Source: Certhia americana (lineage: Eukaryota > Chordata > Aves > Passeriformes > Certhiidae). Taken from it: a stretch of DNA of 64,000 nucleotides. Location: NCBI GenBank assembly GCA_018697195.1, contig CM031859.1:60680190-60744189 (forward strand), in the 5' to 3' direction. The position numbers and the translations under genes were made by a program. The notes beneath the pieces were generated by a model that did no database searches, was not told the origin of the DNA, and saw nothing but the letters and a program-made list of their open reading frames with translations. Positions 15,301 through 30,300 of the stretch are shown here, piece after piece (within the stretch, counting starts at the first letter, position 1; each line of letters begins with the position of its first letter).

Positions 15301-18300
15301 AAAGGATGTCAGGGTGCAGAGCAGACAGTTTCAAGAGAACACATCGAACAGCAAACTTACTTGTGCCTCTTTGGAAGATGAAAATTTTGGATTGGTAGAG
15401 TCTCAGGCTATGGAAGATGGAGAATCTTGCAAGAACTCTTCACCAAGCATTTCTTTTGGGTAAGACCTATCTTTAGTATCTACACTTACATCCTATAGTA
15501 TTCAAGAAGCGCACTATCAAGACCATGCTTTAACCTTCTTTCCAATATTTACAAATGAAAGTAGCCACAACTGCATTTTAAAGTACTTGCACCGAGCCAG
15601 TACTTATAGGCACACTTACCAGATTGGGGATTACATACAGGATGTCAAGCCTGTGAATTTCAAGCAGGACATGGAAAAAAGGGAAGCTGGACAAAGCTAG
15701 AAACCTTGCATCATTTTTTCCCCCCTAAGGTGAAATGTTCCCACTTGCTCAGTGTAATGTAATGTGTCACACAATAAAAATCAAACTTTGAATTTCTGAC
15801 ACTTGTCATGAAGCATCTTCTAACAAATGTCTAGTATTTCATCTACAATTTATTTTAAATACTTTGCATGATTCTTTGTGGCTTACTAACAAGTATTTGG
15901 CTACACTATTAGAACCAATGTTCTTTGAAATTCATATTCATGACTTATAAAAGCAACATCTGTGCTTGCAAAAAGCAAAGATAATACACTCATATACCTG
16001 ACACTTACCTCTTCAGAGAGCTCCCCAAATACTGTTAGAACATCTATCAGGAGACTTGCAGTATAAAAGGACTTTATCATGTTTCTGCAAAAAAGAAAGC
16101 ATTTTGCTAACTTGGTCTCTCAGGATCACCTTTTTGGAGTTGTAATCTTAGACCATACTGGCTTATTTCAAGCCAAACATTGCCTTTTTTTTTTTTTTTA
16201 ATCTGATGTTACAGTAGCTGCTTCACAACATTTAAATCTAGCAGTATTAATTAGTCTCCTAACTACTACGCAGAAAATGTTCAGGCTCTATAAAACTGGT
16301 TACGTGTTCTGCACTTAGTTTCGAGTTTGGAATGTTTTGTTTAGTATATCAGAAATCCTGTATTAACTTAAAAAAAATACATGAACATGCCAGAGTAATT
16401 GCTGTAAACCAAACCACATAATGGATCATCTATTTTATTATCACTGGTCAACAGAAACAATAACACGCTTGATAAAATAAAGCACAACATTAGTCTGTGG
16501 TTTAAGAAGGCTTGCCAGTAGGTAAGCAACTCCCTAAGGAGTTGAATAAGGAGGAGGATAACAGTTAAAGTGTGAAGTTAGAGACCTAAAAGTAGTAACA
16601 AATTGAGTTTTCCAGAAGAGAAAATAATGTATTAAAGCCCAGTTCTTGCTTCTAGACAAATTAAAGAGGGTTTGGATATTCACATTTCCTGACCAGTGTC
16701 TTCAGATAAGAAATACAAAGATTTTCACCTACTTATGAAATTGCCCAGCTCTGTCTTCATTGTCTGCATACAAAAACATTTTCAAGGCATAATTCTCCAC
16801 ATGAGCAGAACCAACAATTTCCTGAGTAATTGCTTCATTATCACCAAATTGCTTTTTCATCTGAAAAATGTTGGAAAAATACATTACTTTATTAGACCTT
16901 AGCAGTTCTGCAAACACAAAAAAGAACCTGCTGATTTAAACAAAGTCAAGTACAATTTAAAAAGAAACAACTTACAGTTTGTTTTACAGATCGGCAGCTT
17001 CTAACATAACAAATGCTAAAAGCGGCAAGTGAAACAAAAAGCACATTCTTTTGGAGAGAGAAATACTACAAAAAGTTGCTCTGAATCTTTGGTCACAAAA
17101 TGCTTATAAGAACTACCAACACATCCTCTCTCCCAAAGTTAAAAATTAACACAACTACAATGCTGTGAAGAAGCAGCAATGAATATTTTTCCCCTATCTG
17201 AAAGACCTAGCACTCTGAAGGCTGTGTCAGGATTCAACACAGTTCAACTGGTAAAGCAATGCATGCTTTATAAAGGTGCTGTAGGATCGGAGTGATCATG
17301 TATCTTCCCTCTTGTAAGATTATTTCACTGCAGTTCATTACATCTTAAATATCTGAGCCCTACCTTGACTGGTCTAGTGACCTATGGAATTACTGGAATT
17401 TTCAGTGTAAGCAGTGTATTTCAATTCAAAGAACTCTTTTCAAAGATGTTAAGAGTACAAGAATCCTCAGGTTTCCTAATAAAAATCAGTAAAGCAAACA
17501 ACCCTCTAACAGTTACAACAGGTGGATTTACAGCTTCTGAATAGGCTTACTGTTTGCACATAAGGAAATCTCAGGTTATCCTTAGAGAACAAAAACAGGA
17601 ACACTGCATGATACTAACCTGCAGCCTTTATTTTGCCAAAAGATTTAAAAACAATCTCTGAAAGGGAGTTATTTTTCACTGTGCGTGCGAAGAAAATTTA
17701 ATCATGCAGGCAGCATTTCCATATTTTTTAGATTGCTGCCAACTTTCTAAGACATAGAAAGTTGCCAGAAAAGTTATTTGATATCAGTAGTTAAAATACA
17801 AGCTTTCCAAATTGAAGTTTAAATTTAAAGGCTTTCATCACTCTATGTGGTTTTCAAGAAGTATTTGTTTTAGGAAGCGTAATTATTTTGTGAAAGTACC
17901 AAAATTCACATGTTCAAATGAAACACTCAAACACTGAAGCTAACTCAGGAAGAAAACCATTTGTATACATATATATTTCCCTAACTTATCTCACACTCAG
18001 AAAAGAACACATTACTATACTTGATCTGATGCTCAATTATTTCAAACACAAAACTGACACTGTTACATACACTTCTGAAAGTATTGAAGTTAACCAGTGA
18101 AAGTATTGAAGTGAACCACACAAACCGTGGTTCAACGCAGCAGTACTGGTGTTTTAAACGTTGATACAAAATTTCAACCTAAACCTCAAGGCACTTAGGT
18201 TTAATCTTACAATAAATTAAACCGCACCTCTCTGCGCCCCCTGGTGGTTATGGGCAGTCTGGAAACAGCAGCTTCTACATTACACCGGGGTCCAACTTTT

Positions 18301-21300
18301 CCATAAACCAAAACCTCCTAGCCCCAAAATTGCTCTGTTAAGACTCGACTCGGAGTGCTCTCTCCATCCTTCCACCACCCGGATATATAGAAGAATCTTC
18401 AATACCCATGCATCAGCTGTCTCATAGACAATCTTACCAGTAACCAAAAGGTGAAACTATGGATTTTTGCTGCTTTTTTGGTATTTTCAATTTTGAAACA
18501 GAAGGGGTAACTGAATGCTGCAGATTAACTGCTGCAATGCCACAAGTAAGCCAGCAAATTCCAACAATTCTTAGGAAACAAACAACAAAATCCTTTTGAA
18601 TTTTAATCTCACCTCTTCTGCCATCTCTCTCTCCCTTTTAACACAAAACCCAGTCCTATTAAAGATGTCAAAATCCGATGAAGTAACGCACCAACGAATC
18701 ACTGTACACTGAATTTTCCATTGCAAAAAATCATTGATTAAAAATGCAAGTAGCACAACTTATGAAAAAAAGACAAACGGTTCACGTTTCATTTTTTTTT
18801 CTGAAGAATCACAGAATGGAATGGATTGGAAAGGACCTTAAGGGTCATCTAGTTCCAACTCTCCTGCTGTGAGCACGGATGCCATTCACTAGAAGAGGTT
18901 TCTCAGGACCTATCCAACCTGGCCTTGAGTACTTCTGTGGGTGAGCGATCCATCTTTCACAACTGAAGGCTGTTGTACTAGTTTCACACAATCTCTTCAG
19001 GCATTGCTACTTTGGATGGAATCACCAATACTGAACAAAAAAAAGAACTGCTGCTTCATTTTTCAACATTACTTTCTGCTTCCAGATGAGCACTTAGACC
19101 TTAAAATCAACAAACTTCTTCCTTTGAGAATACTGAAAACTATAAGGTATGACCATAAACAGCTCCTGGAACTTAAATTGACCATCTGTACCACAACTTT
19201 ACCTTTCTTTGTTTAACTCTCCCTTATTTAAGGCTTTTTAATAGTTATCAGGTGCATTCAGAAGAGCTACTGGCATAGCTTTCTCCTACCCATACAGATT
19301 AGATTGCTTACAAGAATTTCTAAAATAAAATCTACAATCTCCAACACAGGATACAATCAAAAGTATTTTTATCTTTAAAAGAATATTTTAAAATACTCCC
19401 TGGATACAACAGTTTAGGTCAGAGATTTCAAAAGCATCCAAGGACTAGGCAATTAAGTCCTCCAGCAGTGAAAATAATTGTACAGACTTCAAAGGGTAAA
19501 AGGCAAATCAATGCAAAAAGTCTTCTAGAACACCTGCATTAACTTCATAATGAATTATGATTTGCCATGAGAACATGTATAAATAAAGCATTGTAATTTG
19601 TATGTGTCTACACAAAATCTTACAAAATTTCAATTATGTTTGTGCATGAATGTACACATGCAGCTTTATCTCCTTCCAATCCTTTTGCAATTTATTACAT
19701 ACAAATGAAGTTCATGCAGTATGTTTGCATGCAGAATAGATGCAGAGAAGAAACAGTAATTCCAAAAATTTACATTAAAATTAAATTAATATCATGATAA
19801 TTTTTGAGGTAAGCAATAAATTCTACTTACAGCTTCCAATTGATCCATAAGTTTGCATAAAAATTTACGGCACTCTGGGGTTTTACTGTCAATCTTCATC
19901 CCTGTCTGCATTGCATACAAGCGACCTTGAAATGATACAAAACACACAAAAATCACTGAAAGTGATTATCTAAGGCAAAACCCATAAGCAAACAAAGCAA
20001 TGCTCCCCAACACACCTGAAAGACAAATTCATGATTTAACCATAGAGTGACTCCAGTACAAGTGAGAAGTGACAGTGAAATGTAAGGTTTGGCTCGCAGA
20101 GGTACTAGGAGATATTTTTGGGAGATTTATGTTTTATTTTTTCCCCAATGCCTATTCCTACTCATTTCAAATTGATGTTTGTATCACTATTATGCAATAT
20201 CAAGTGCTTTTATAAACTACCACCACCCTCACTTGCAACTCATCCAAACAGGAACTTAAAATAGTTTTGAGGGAGTGTATGGATATAAATGGAACTGCAT
20301 GTAGCAGGAGCCAGTTAGACTTAAAACACTTGAACAAATGTTGTTAAGCACCTACTGTCTCCATGTACATGCACACATAGCCTCAAAACACTGAAGACAC
20401 AAACCTGATCTTTACATCAGACAAGACAGACTTTGTATCAAACTTCCCCTGCAAGTAGAGTTGCCAGTTTTTATTAAGATCTTGAAAATGAATTATTAAC
20501 ATCTTCTTATTAACATGATTAAAAATTATCTTTTTACTACTGAAAATCTGTGAGCATTAGATTTGCACACAGCAGAACTTTAAAGGCTTCATGAAACTGT
20601 GGGCAAACCCAAGCAAGTCTTATTTACTATGATTAATACACACTGAGAAGGGAAAACAGTCAGAAACATTCAGTACCCAGATGCAGAAGGTTTCCCACAA
20701 AAAAAACATTCCTCAAACTCTCACTTCTGACTCTCAAGGGAGTCATAAAAAACACTTTCAAATGCAGAGTTTAAGAATCAAAAGCTGTAACTCCACCAAA
20801 TATTATCATGAAATTATTATGGAATAGTCCATGTCCTTCCTCTTGCAGGACAGTTCTGCAAGCAATTCTAACTTGCCTTACAGCTTTAGCATCATTCTCC
20901 CCAAGCATCTCTTCATACACTAGAGAGAATCTTTTCCCTCCAAATTACCTCAGTAAATATGAATATAACACAACTGTTACCACATTGCACTGATCCTGAC
21001 ACTTGCTGCAGAAGAAAACATTATATACTCAAAAGCTTGTCTGCCTTTTCTATCTATTAGCAATTCGTCTAATAAAATTAGATAACTTTCTACAAAACTT
21101 ACTTAGATTAAACTGGTGAGGACCAGCATTTAACTGATTTTTCTGGATTTTAAAAGTAGTATTTCCTATTTCATTTACAACTGAAAATTCAAACCAGAAT
21201 AAGCATACATTCCTTATATGGGACTGCAAAGCTTATTTATTTTTGAATGTTAAAGCTTTGGGTTGCCCAACCATTTAAAGACACTTTCCCTGAAAAATAA

Positions 21301-24300
21301 AATACTTCTGCTCTCCAATGCCTCTCTATTTTTACTATTTCAATGTATAGAAGGATCTAACATCTTCATAGTCAAGTTTTCAGTAAAGAACAACCAAGTG
21401 AAAGTCCAAAACAAAACTAAAGGAATTAATAAAGACTAAGAACCTAAAGGAATTAAAAAAGGCTAAGAACAACTGCAATGCTTGACCATGAGAAATGGAA
21501 GAATTGCTATGTAGGTTTCATCAAATGACATTATTATTAAGCTAATTACTGATAGGTACTCTTAATCCCACCTAACTCATCTTTAGGATGCTGACATGTT
21601 AATGTTAAACATTACAAAACTAGTGTTAAACATTACAAAACTAGCACATGTGAAGTTAAACTAGATTTCAAAGAAATTCAAACACAGAAAGATACAGAGA
21701 ATTTTATCTAAGGCACTAAAAATAACATTAGAAGAAACCATCAATTAAAATACCATCATTACATAACAAGGAGCTAATTTTTAGTTTTCAATTAAATTGA
21801 TCTTTAAGTACATACTTGATTGTAAGCTACCCATTTCATGGCATAAATTTAACAATATAAAACTTAAGTATTAAAATAAGGTTGTTAAATCTATGAGCCA
21901 TCTAGATCAGTTATTTCTTTTTGATGGATGCCAAGATCAGATATTTTCAGAGGCAAACAAATTAAATTTAGACTGATATACATTAGCATGACAAATTCAA
22001 AACACATTTGGTCATTATGGAATATAGATTTACCTTCCTTGCTGAAGCATGCATCTTCAGATCTTGTGGGTAACTCATTTACATAAAAAGAACTCTTTCC
22101 ATATAAATGGATGTTGCAAATGTCTTCAGCCTTGATCAGTTTAAAAATGAAAAGCTCTTCTACGCTATAACTGTTATTCTTGTGTTACTGTTTTGTCACT
22201 CTCATTGCAAATACATCCATTTAAATCATGAAAGCTAGATAAGTTTTTCTTCACCAATATCCAAAGGGGTGTATTTACAGGACTGAGATATCTGTACGCT
22301 TTGTATAAAGCCCTGAAAAACCAGCCCTTTCACCTCTCAGGACTTCAGAAACTGAGAAGGACTAAGACTCCTTCAGGCACTCCAATGAACATGCAGAACA
22401 ACTCTTGAACACAGAAATCACGTGTCAGAGAACAATAGTTACAGAAACTAGAAAAATGTTTTTCTTGTCCATATACAACCTTATATTGTGGGTGACATCA
22501 AGGAATCTTCCACATCAACACCTTCCTCCTAACAAAAGATTTTTAGGAGCAAGGTGCCCAAGGTTTCTAGGTTGTTAAAAAATCAGAGTACTATTATTCA
22601 AAGCACAGACTCTCAAGGAAGCCTGAAGGTGTTCTTGCAGCAGCAGCAGCTCTAAGATACTAGGAAGAGAGACAGACCATTAATGTCACCTAAGATAAGA
22701 TTAAATGTATTCCACCTGTCACAGCAATTACGTCTCTGTACCACACAAGCTACCACATGCAGCCACCAAGTCCCAATTTCTATAACTGCCTATAGAAATT
22801 GTTAAGATTTCCTGAAAGATCTTATTAACTAGCAAAAGGTTTAAGCACACTTAAGTTACCATAACAAGAGAGTTTACTGGGCTCCTTAAAAGCTTCTTTT
22901 TTTTTTTGCATGCTCCCTTCTTCATGTTCATTTATATGTTTGAAAGAAGGACCACCTGTCCAGAGACAGGCCTCTGATGAGGCAGTCTTTCAAAAGCTAT
23001 TCCTTTTTTCTCAAGTAAGTGGTGATCAAGAACGAACACGTTGTCTGTGAAAACAGCTATTGACAGGGCACCACTACCTAGTAACATTCAGTGCCAAAAG
23101 GTAGTCTTGGCTCAGCTACTATTGATAAAACACTGATAAAAACTGATTGCAGTGAAAGATGAGGCAACCTTCAGGTCAGGAAATGCAAACCAGACACTAC
23201 CAGTCAAAATGTCCACAAAAATCAGTTTCAGTTGACGAACTGAAGAAACAGAAGTACACTCTACAGCCTGAATCTCATCAGTGACACACAGAATATTATT
23301 AAGTATGTTTAGGTACACTTACTGCTCTACTCAGTGCTTCTCTAGTCAAAAGTAGGGCTTTGGGATTGAAAACCTCCATCATTAAACTTACCAAGCAAAC
23401 AGAAGGTGAAATAGTTGAAAAACTTAAAGAGCTAGAGATTTTTATGGATGGAAACAAAACAGAAAGAGGAGGAAATAATTTGGGATTTATCTTTAAAGAC
23501 AACACTGAATAAATATAATAACATTTAACATTTTAATGTTCTAAAATTTTGCTTTTGAAATTATCTGTAGGAAGAGCAATATGGGAGGGAATCTAAAAGC
23601 AGTAAGCAATCCTTTGCCTTACTGTTGACAACAGGAAAAAGCACCTACTAGTTATACTTTTTCCATTTTTGAGTACTACTATATCATATTCCTAAGGAAA
23701 AAAATTAATTTCCATTTGCAAGTTCTTCTGTGTCTTCTGTTATCCTCACCGCTCTAATTTTGAAATGCCTCAAGTATTCTATAAGAAGGCTATCTGTAAG
23801 ACTGTGTTGGTTTTGATTACTACTACCTTTGCCAGTTAAGGTGTCCTCTTGCATATCTTTTGTGTGTGCTTGATTACATAAGTATTACTTATTGTAAAGA
23901 TACATGATTGCAACTAAAAAATATGTTTTAACGTAGTGAAGGAAATCTGTTAATGTCCTCTTCCTGCCTAACTTGCAGCAAACATCATTACTAAATTTTC
24001 AGCAGCAAGAGGAAAACATACCTTTCCTGTGTTAATATAATTAGTCAAATTTTAAACTGGCAATTAATGGTCCAAGAACTGTCCTCCATGTTTATGTTGA
24101 CATAATCTCAGTAGCAAGTAACTCATAAGCAAGAGGTCAAAAGTTTACCACCTCCAACATCTCCGCTAAGAAAGTCAACAGTGACATGAGGTCACTTGCC
24201 CCCTTTCCCCACATCTAAAAGAAAACAAATTATTTACATTCCATTAAATACAGCTGTTCTGGTTTCTGCAATATTGCAAAAGCAATGGACAGTATTATTA

Positions 24301-27300
24301 TGCTTGCTTGCTAAGTCACAAATCTTTTGCTTTAATGGAAGTGGTTCAATTTCTAATAAGTGGAAAGGAACCTCCTGAACAGTACAGACACCACAAGAGA
24401 AATCCTCAGTGTTATGTATTACAAATGCATTGTTTTACTTTATAGAATACCACACTTGAAAGGCCATTTTACATCAAAATCATTCTGGTTTTCTCTCCAG
24501 AACTTCTCTACACATTGAACAAAATGTTTAAAGTGTATATCCCTAATGACCAGTGACACACTGTTAAAACTAAAGAACTCAATTTACTAGGAGGCATTTG
24601 TTCAGGAACTTCTGATAAAGAAACCCCTCTGTGAACAGCCAAGCTTCTGAAAATGTTGATGTAAAAGACAACTAAACCCATGCACTGTAGCTGCAAAAAT
24701 CTTCAAGTTTTAAAGCCTAAATGTATACGAAGAATGTAGTAAATTTTGGAATTAAGTGACCTGTACTTCTTAACTCTCTTCACTATTTATGATTAAGATC
24801 TGGAATATCTGGAAATAAACAGGTGAATGAAATCCTCCTTTTTGTTTTATGCACTCGGTTTTATAATAGATACAACTATTTTTTGCCCCCCTCTATTCAA
24901 ACCAAGCAGCAAAAACAACTTTTATGTGGCCAACAAAGCAGTATAGTATGTGCAGAAAGTAAAGTACTAAGGAGGCAAAGAAGGCTACAGAGAGCTAATG
25001 TTTAAATACTAAATAACATTAGAAGTAAAGCTAAAGTCACTTGTAATCTTACACACAAAGACACAACTGTTTTGCCAATTATTAACTAAGAGTTTGCTCT
25101 CAGTTTGTAGACAGGACATTTATCTTCAAATTCATAAAGACTTGGCAAGTAATCATTCTCACAAAAATGTTTTGCCAAGACAACTACAAAATATACATCT
25201 TGATTTGCTGCTCTTAATCTTTGTTCAGTAAATACTAAGTGTGGGTGTGATGGCTGGAATTATACAGTGAGCTTTACAGAAACTTCTCTGCCTTTATTTA
25301 TGTCACGTAATACCATGTTATTTTTCCTTTGCTAATACACAGCACAATTTCAGAGCAAGTATTTTGTCTCTAGTATGTGCCAGACATTCATTCCCAATAC
25401 ACAGTAAGTTACTCCAGATTTATGTTTGGATAACAACTGAAACTCCCCTCACTCCCATTTAAAACTAACTTTGTGCCAAGTGAAAAATATCAGAGAACAA
25501 AAGTTCCAGCCAGCAATCATGCACAATAGCTTGATTCTCCATCTTCTAAATTCTGTCCTACTCTCCATCTTTCTTTTTCCTGGTTCTAACAGGATCAAAA
25601 GATTATACTTCTTTTTCCCTGTGTGTATTTAATTCTCTAGCATAGAAAATAAGTCACTAATACATTAGCAACTGAAATATTCTTGACATTTGATAGTAAC
25701 AAACGGACATAAAATAGTAACAAATAACATTGCAATAAATTTTAGCGATATTTTGATTCTGATTAAGAGATGAAAGCTTTACCAGGCCGTAATTTATTAC
25801 TCATTCATATTCTACATCCCTTTGTCAAACCACCGACAGAAAAACGTTTGTTAAATGTTTGGTAGAGGAAGCCAACAGCTGGAATACAAATGAGAGAAGC
25901 AAAGGGCACAAAGACATTAAATTGGATTCTACTCAAATTCAAAACTACTGGAAACATTTTCATATAAAAATGAATTATTCCTGCTCTCATAAACATTAAT
26001 GTGTCATATTTCAATCATGTAATTTCTGCAGGTAGGTCATAAATATATTTCTACATGGCTAAGTCCAAGCTGTCTGAATTCAAAGACTTTTAAAAATAGA
26101 TTTATCATACTGACAAACAAACTTGGAAGGCCTTACACTGTCTCTTCATTACATGATGCTGAAGGAAACTGGCAAAAGACAAGACATTAGGCTGGCAGCG
26201 TCAATTGAAAATATAAAACATTCCAGAGAAACCAAATTACTTTCAAACACTTATTTTCAAGTAAAATTTACTTAGGGAAATATGTAAGAAAAAAAAACAT
26301 AATGCAAAAATGGGGGAAATGAAGACTACAAAAAAATATAATTCAGAAACTCGAAAGAGGAAGCATTATGACCCTCTTGTCCTCTCAGATTCTTTTACAG
26401 TATTGTAGATCTTAATGAAGAAAATGAGTGGTAGCAGTACAGTATGCTACATGCTAGACAAATTTTATTAAGTCAAAATGATCTCAATTGCCTCTTATAA
26501 CTCCTGAGAGTTAAAGTAAGTCCCCTTACACTTCACTATTAATAATAACAGCAACTTATAGACAAACTATATAGGCAAAACAAAATTTCCAATGACAAAC
26601 ACAAACAAAAGGATAGATGACAAAACAAGTAACAGTAATACCTACTATGAATCTCGGGAAATCATTGTAGTCTATACTACTACACTTCAGTCTGGTTTAA
26701 GGACTTATTTTGGTCTTGTAAAATTTGAGTAAGAGTTACATATACAATTCATAAGCCTCTAAGCTTTTCTACAATATTTTAACTACTCGTTAAATACAGA
26801 AATTTAACTACAGTTAAATAAAGAAAATAAAATCTTTCCAATTAAAAAAGAAAAACTATATTAAAGTATATTATATATTATATAGGATTTATAGCAACTG
26901 AGATCTCTAGAATGAGAAAACAGAAGAAGGCACCTACTCTAGTTGTGGTCAAGTCATGAGGATGAAACAGCTTTTAGTGATTAGAGCACAAATCTGAAAC
27001 ACTCTCTTGTTTAGTTTAAACTGGGAGAAGCCTATCTCATGTTTTTTAGACTACGCTGTGAGGTGAACCAAAGCACCCCAGATGACCACGAGGTAAGCTT
27101 CCAAAGTGTACTCCTGACCTTACTGGCTACCAGCACTCACAGCTGAATGAGTAGAGTTGTCAGCAGGTTGAGGCAAGTGGTCTTTCTGTTCTACTCAGCA
27201 CTAGTGTGCCACACCAGCAGCCCTGGGCTCCCAGTACGGGACACAGGAAGGGCCACATGGCTGATGAAAGGCTAGGGACATCTGTCAGACCACGAGAGGC

Positions 27301-30300
27301 AGAGAGCTCAGACTGTTTACGTCTTGAAAGGCAAAAGATGGCAGAGGATACCTGATGAGAGAAGACAAAGCCAGACCCTTCTCAGTGGTGTCCAATGACA
27401 GGACAAGAGGCAATGGGCTCAAAATTAAATACAAGAAATCCTATTTAAACGTAAGAAAAATATTCTGCTGTCTGGATAATCACCCGCTGGAACAGGTTGC
27501 TCCCAGCAGTCGTGGATGTCACCATCCTTGGGAATGTTCAAAAACTGGCTGCACACAGTCCTGACCTGCCTGCCCCAGTGATTATGCTCTGAGCAGGGCA
27601 TTGCATGAGGGGATGTACAAAGTGATTCTGCAAATCAGAATGTTGATGTTGACGCATTCCTTCTTCAAAGGCAGCAGCAAACCTCAGGCAGGAAAAGACA
27701 GTTGTTAATTCTACTTCCAGAGGCTCAAGTTGAATAAATATATACCAAAAAATGGTGAATTATGTGGTAGAAAAAAAAGCACCTTAGTACATTTACACCA
27801 TACAAGCGAAATTCAGGATTTTTATGCAACTCAGAAATGGTTTCAATCTCTGAAGTACACTTGTTCTATACTTTCTCATTTCTATCTCTATCGGAGTGGA
27901 TTATTTTAAAATATTACCTGTGTAATCAAAGCAAGTGCCCAAAATACTACACAGCAGTTAATTAATATCATCTTAATTTTTGCGACTACCCACAGTCTGC
28001 TTTGAGGATTGTGGGGTTTAAACAATCATCTTTGTTATTCCTACTACCTTTTTTAGTTTTTCTGCCTCCACAAACAAAGCAGTTTTTATAACATAGTTTT
28101 CCCCAAAATTACGAATCTTTGAAATAATCAGAGTAAACAGACCGAAAACAGAAAAAAAAGATAGAAATCAAAGGAAAAAGTATAAATCGAGAAAAATTTT
28201 TAGCTTATAGCAGAATCAAAACAAGTCTCACAGTCCACTACAACACTGGTGTTTACTTAAACATATTAACTTACCCTGAGTAAAGAACAGATTAAATCTA
28301 TTCTTCTGTATGCAAGCCCTCTAATAAAAGCCCTTAAAACATCTGCCGTATTAGTAGCCCACAAAATAGTTTTCTGCCACCACACCAGCAATATGAGAAT
28401 ATAGAAAATGTACTTTTACAAATGGACAATATAAAACTAGTATAAAAGATGAATATTTAAACTAGAAGGCTCAGGGATTTGATCATATTAGATATAAATT
28501 CTACAAGCACATTTTTTTATGCATTTCAATTCCACAATGTCCCAGTACAAATGAAGTCAGTGTGTGCTGAATCTCTCCAAATACAGCAAATACCAGCTAC
28601 TTTCTAATTTCATTAATACTTCTTAATTACATGCATCTTCTAAATTAATCATTCAGAATGCATCAAGATACAATACAAAACCGAGTAATTTAAAAGCTCA
28701 GTTAAAATATTTGACCATTATTAGCCCTTCCTGTTAAGAAGTACTACTTGAATTGGTATAGGATAAGAATTGGTAAAAAATAATGGTTATTTCAGTTGTA
28801 AAATTGCACAGTAACTGCATTTCCTGAATTCTTAGTCAGGCCATGAACTTCACAGTCTATTTTTTTTTGTAACAATAATAATAATACTAAAAACCTCTTA
28901 AAATTCATATGCAGAGAGAAGAAGCTTGTTTCAGGGGTGTCTGACTACACTTGAAAGTGACAACCAAGTCACATTTAACAGATGGATATTTCTTTTAAAA
29001 GCTGAAGAACCTTTGGTTCAAGAGGTTGTAAACTAGTTGTGGAATAAAAGTTGTCTCTTTTGCTTTTCTTTCCTGCTTGATCTCACAAACCCACAAATGT
29101 TAATACAAGAGTATGATCCTTCAGAACCCTTTCTCTGATACTCTTCCACCTCAGGAATTTTTTCACGCCTCTTTTATACAGATCATATCTACTGATCCTA
29201 CATGATTGTTTCGTGATGTTTAGTAGACTGTAAAGCAAAAATCACCACACTTTGCTTTTTGAAAGTTACTAGAATCATAATTTCTCACATGAATTCATTG
29301 ATTATCCAAACACTGATCACGAAAAAGCAGTCCTTTTCTGGCAACTCACCAGCATTCCCTCATTACTTTTGAATTAGAACATCAACGTCCAGTAAGCACA
29401 GACTACCACTCATCTTTGCAAATAGATTAACAATGTGACTGGAAGGCTGAAACAACAGCCACTAAGGAAAATCTTGCTTTTAACTCTGAACTTGAAGTTT
29501 TCGGAAGACACAGTTACCTCTCAAACCTTGGATTTTTAATTTTTTTAAAAATAACTCAGCAATCCAACTGCTATGCCACAGCTGGAGATATGATTTCCTC
29601 AGTTATTACAGGCCAGGGATTTTTTTTTAATCAGAGCCTGCCTCCTTGTGTCTGCAAAATAACATCTCAAAGTACTCAAACAGTTAGCCTCAAGTAAGTT
29701 TTTATCATAAAAAGTTATTTTATTGACTACCAATTACATATTTGCCCTTTGCTAGGCAACCAATGTAGCATAATTTTCAGGAATTCCATTATACCTGCTG
29801 AATAAACTGACCTTTACTGAACCTGAAATAGCTACATACTTAATGACAATGATTAACAAATAATACAAAAGTGAAAAAAGTAACATATAGGGAGGAAAGA
29901 ATTTTAAAATAAAGTGGCAGATTACCAGAGTGCTGGACATTTATATTAACCATTAAATGCCTAATCTCTTTGTGATATCATGTCCTACTAAAAAATTTTT
30001 AAGAAAATAAACCTGATTTCTTTATTTCTATACAGTCTGTGTTCTGGGTAGAAGAAATGTTACAATCACGTGCATTTATGGTGCACACGGTCAGGAAAAA
30101 AAATAGATTTTAATTGCTTCAGTCAATTACGTCCATCTACTAACAACAGGGCTTAAAAGTTAATAGCATACACACAACATATAAAGCTACTGATCATACT
30201 CTGCTTTGAATCTACCTAAAAAAGAGGTTAAGAATGGAAGTTTTGTAAGGATTACACAGGACTACCAGAAATAAACCAGTTTTTAAATTTTTGCAATGTG

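Larger units (their letters stand above)
16861..19830 (-). other. VTA1: VTA1 intron 2
   Basis: A 3.0-kb intron containing a CTCF-like motif (18234-18247), a CR1 fragment (about 18805-18960) and a 10-bp-stem inverted repeat at 17740-17764. The rest is unremarkable AT-rich sequence. Confidence 0.85.

Noticed and set aside
22636..22650. CAG triplet run
   Set aside because: Only about four units, intronic; too short to be noteworthy.
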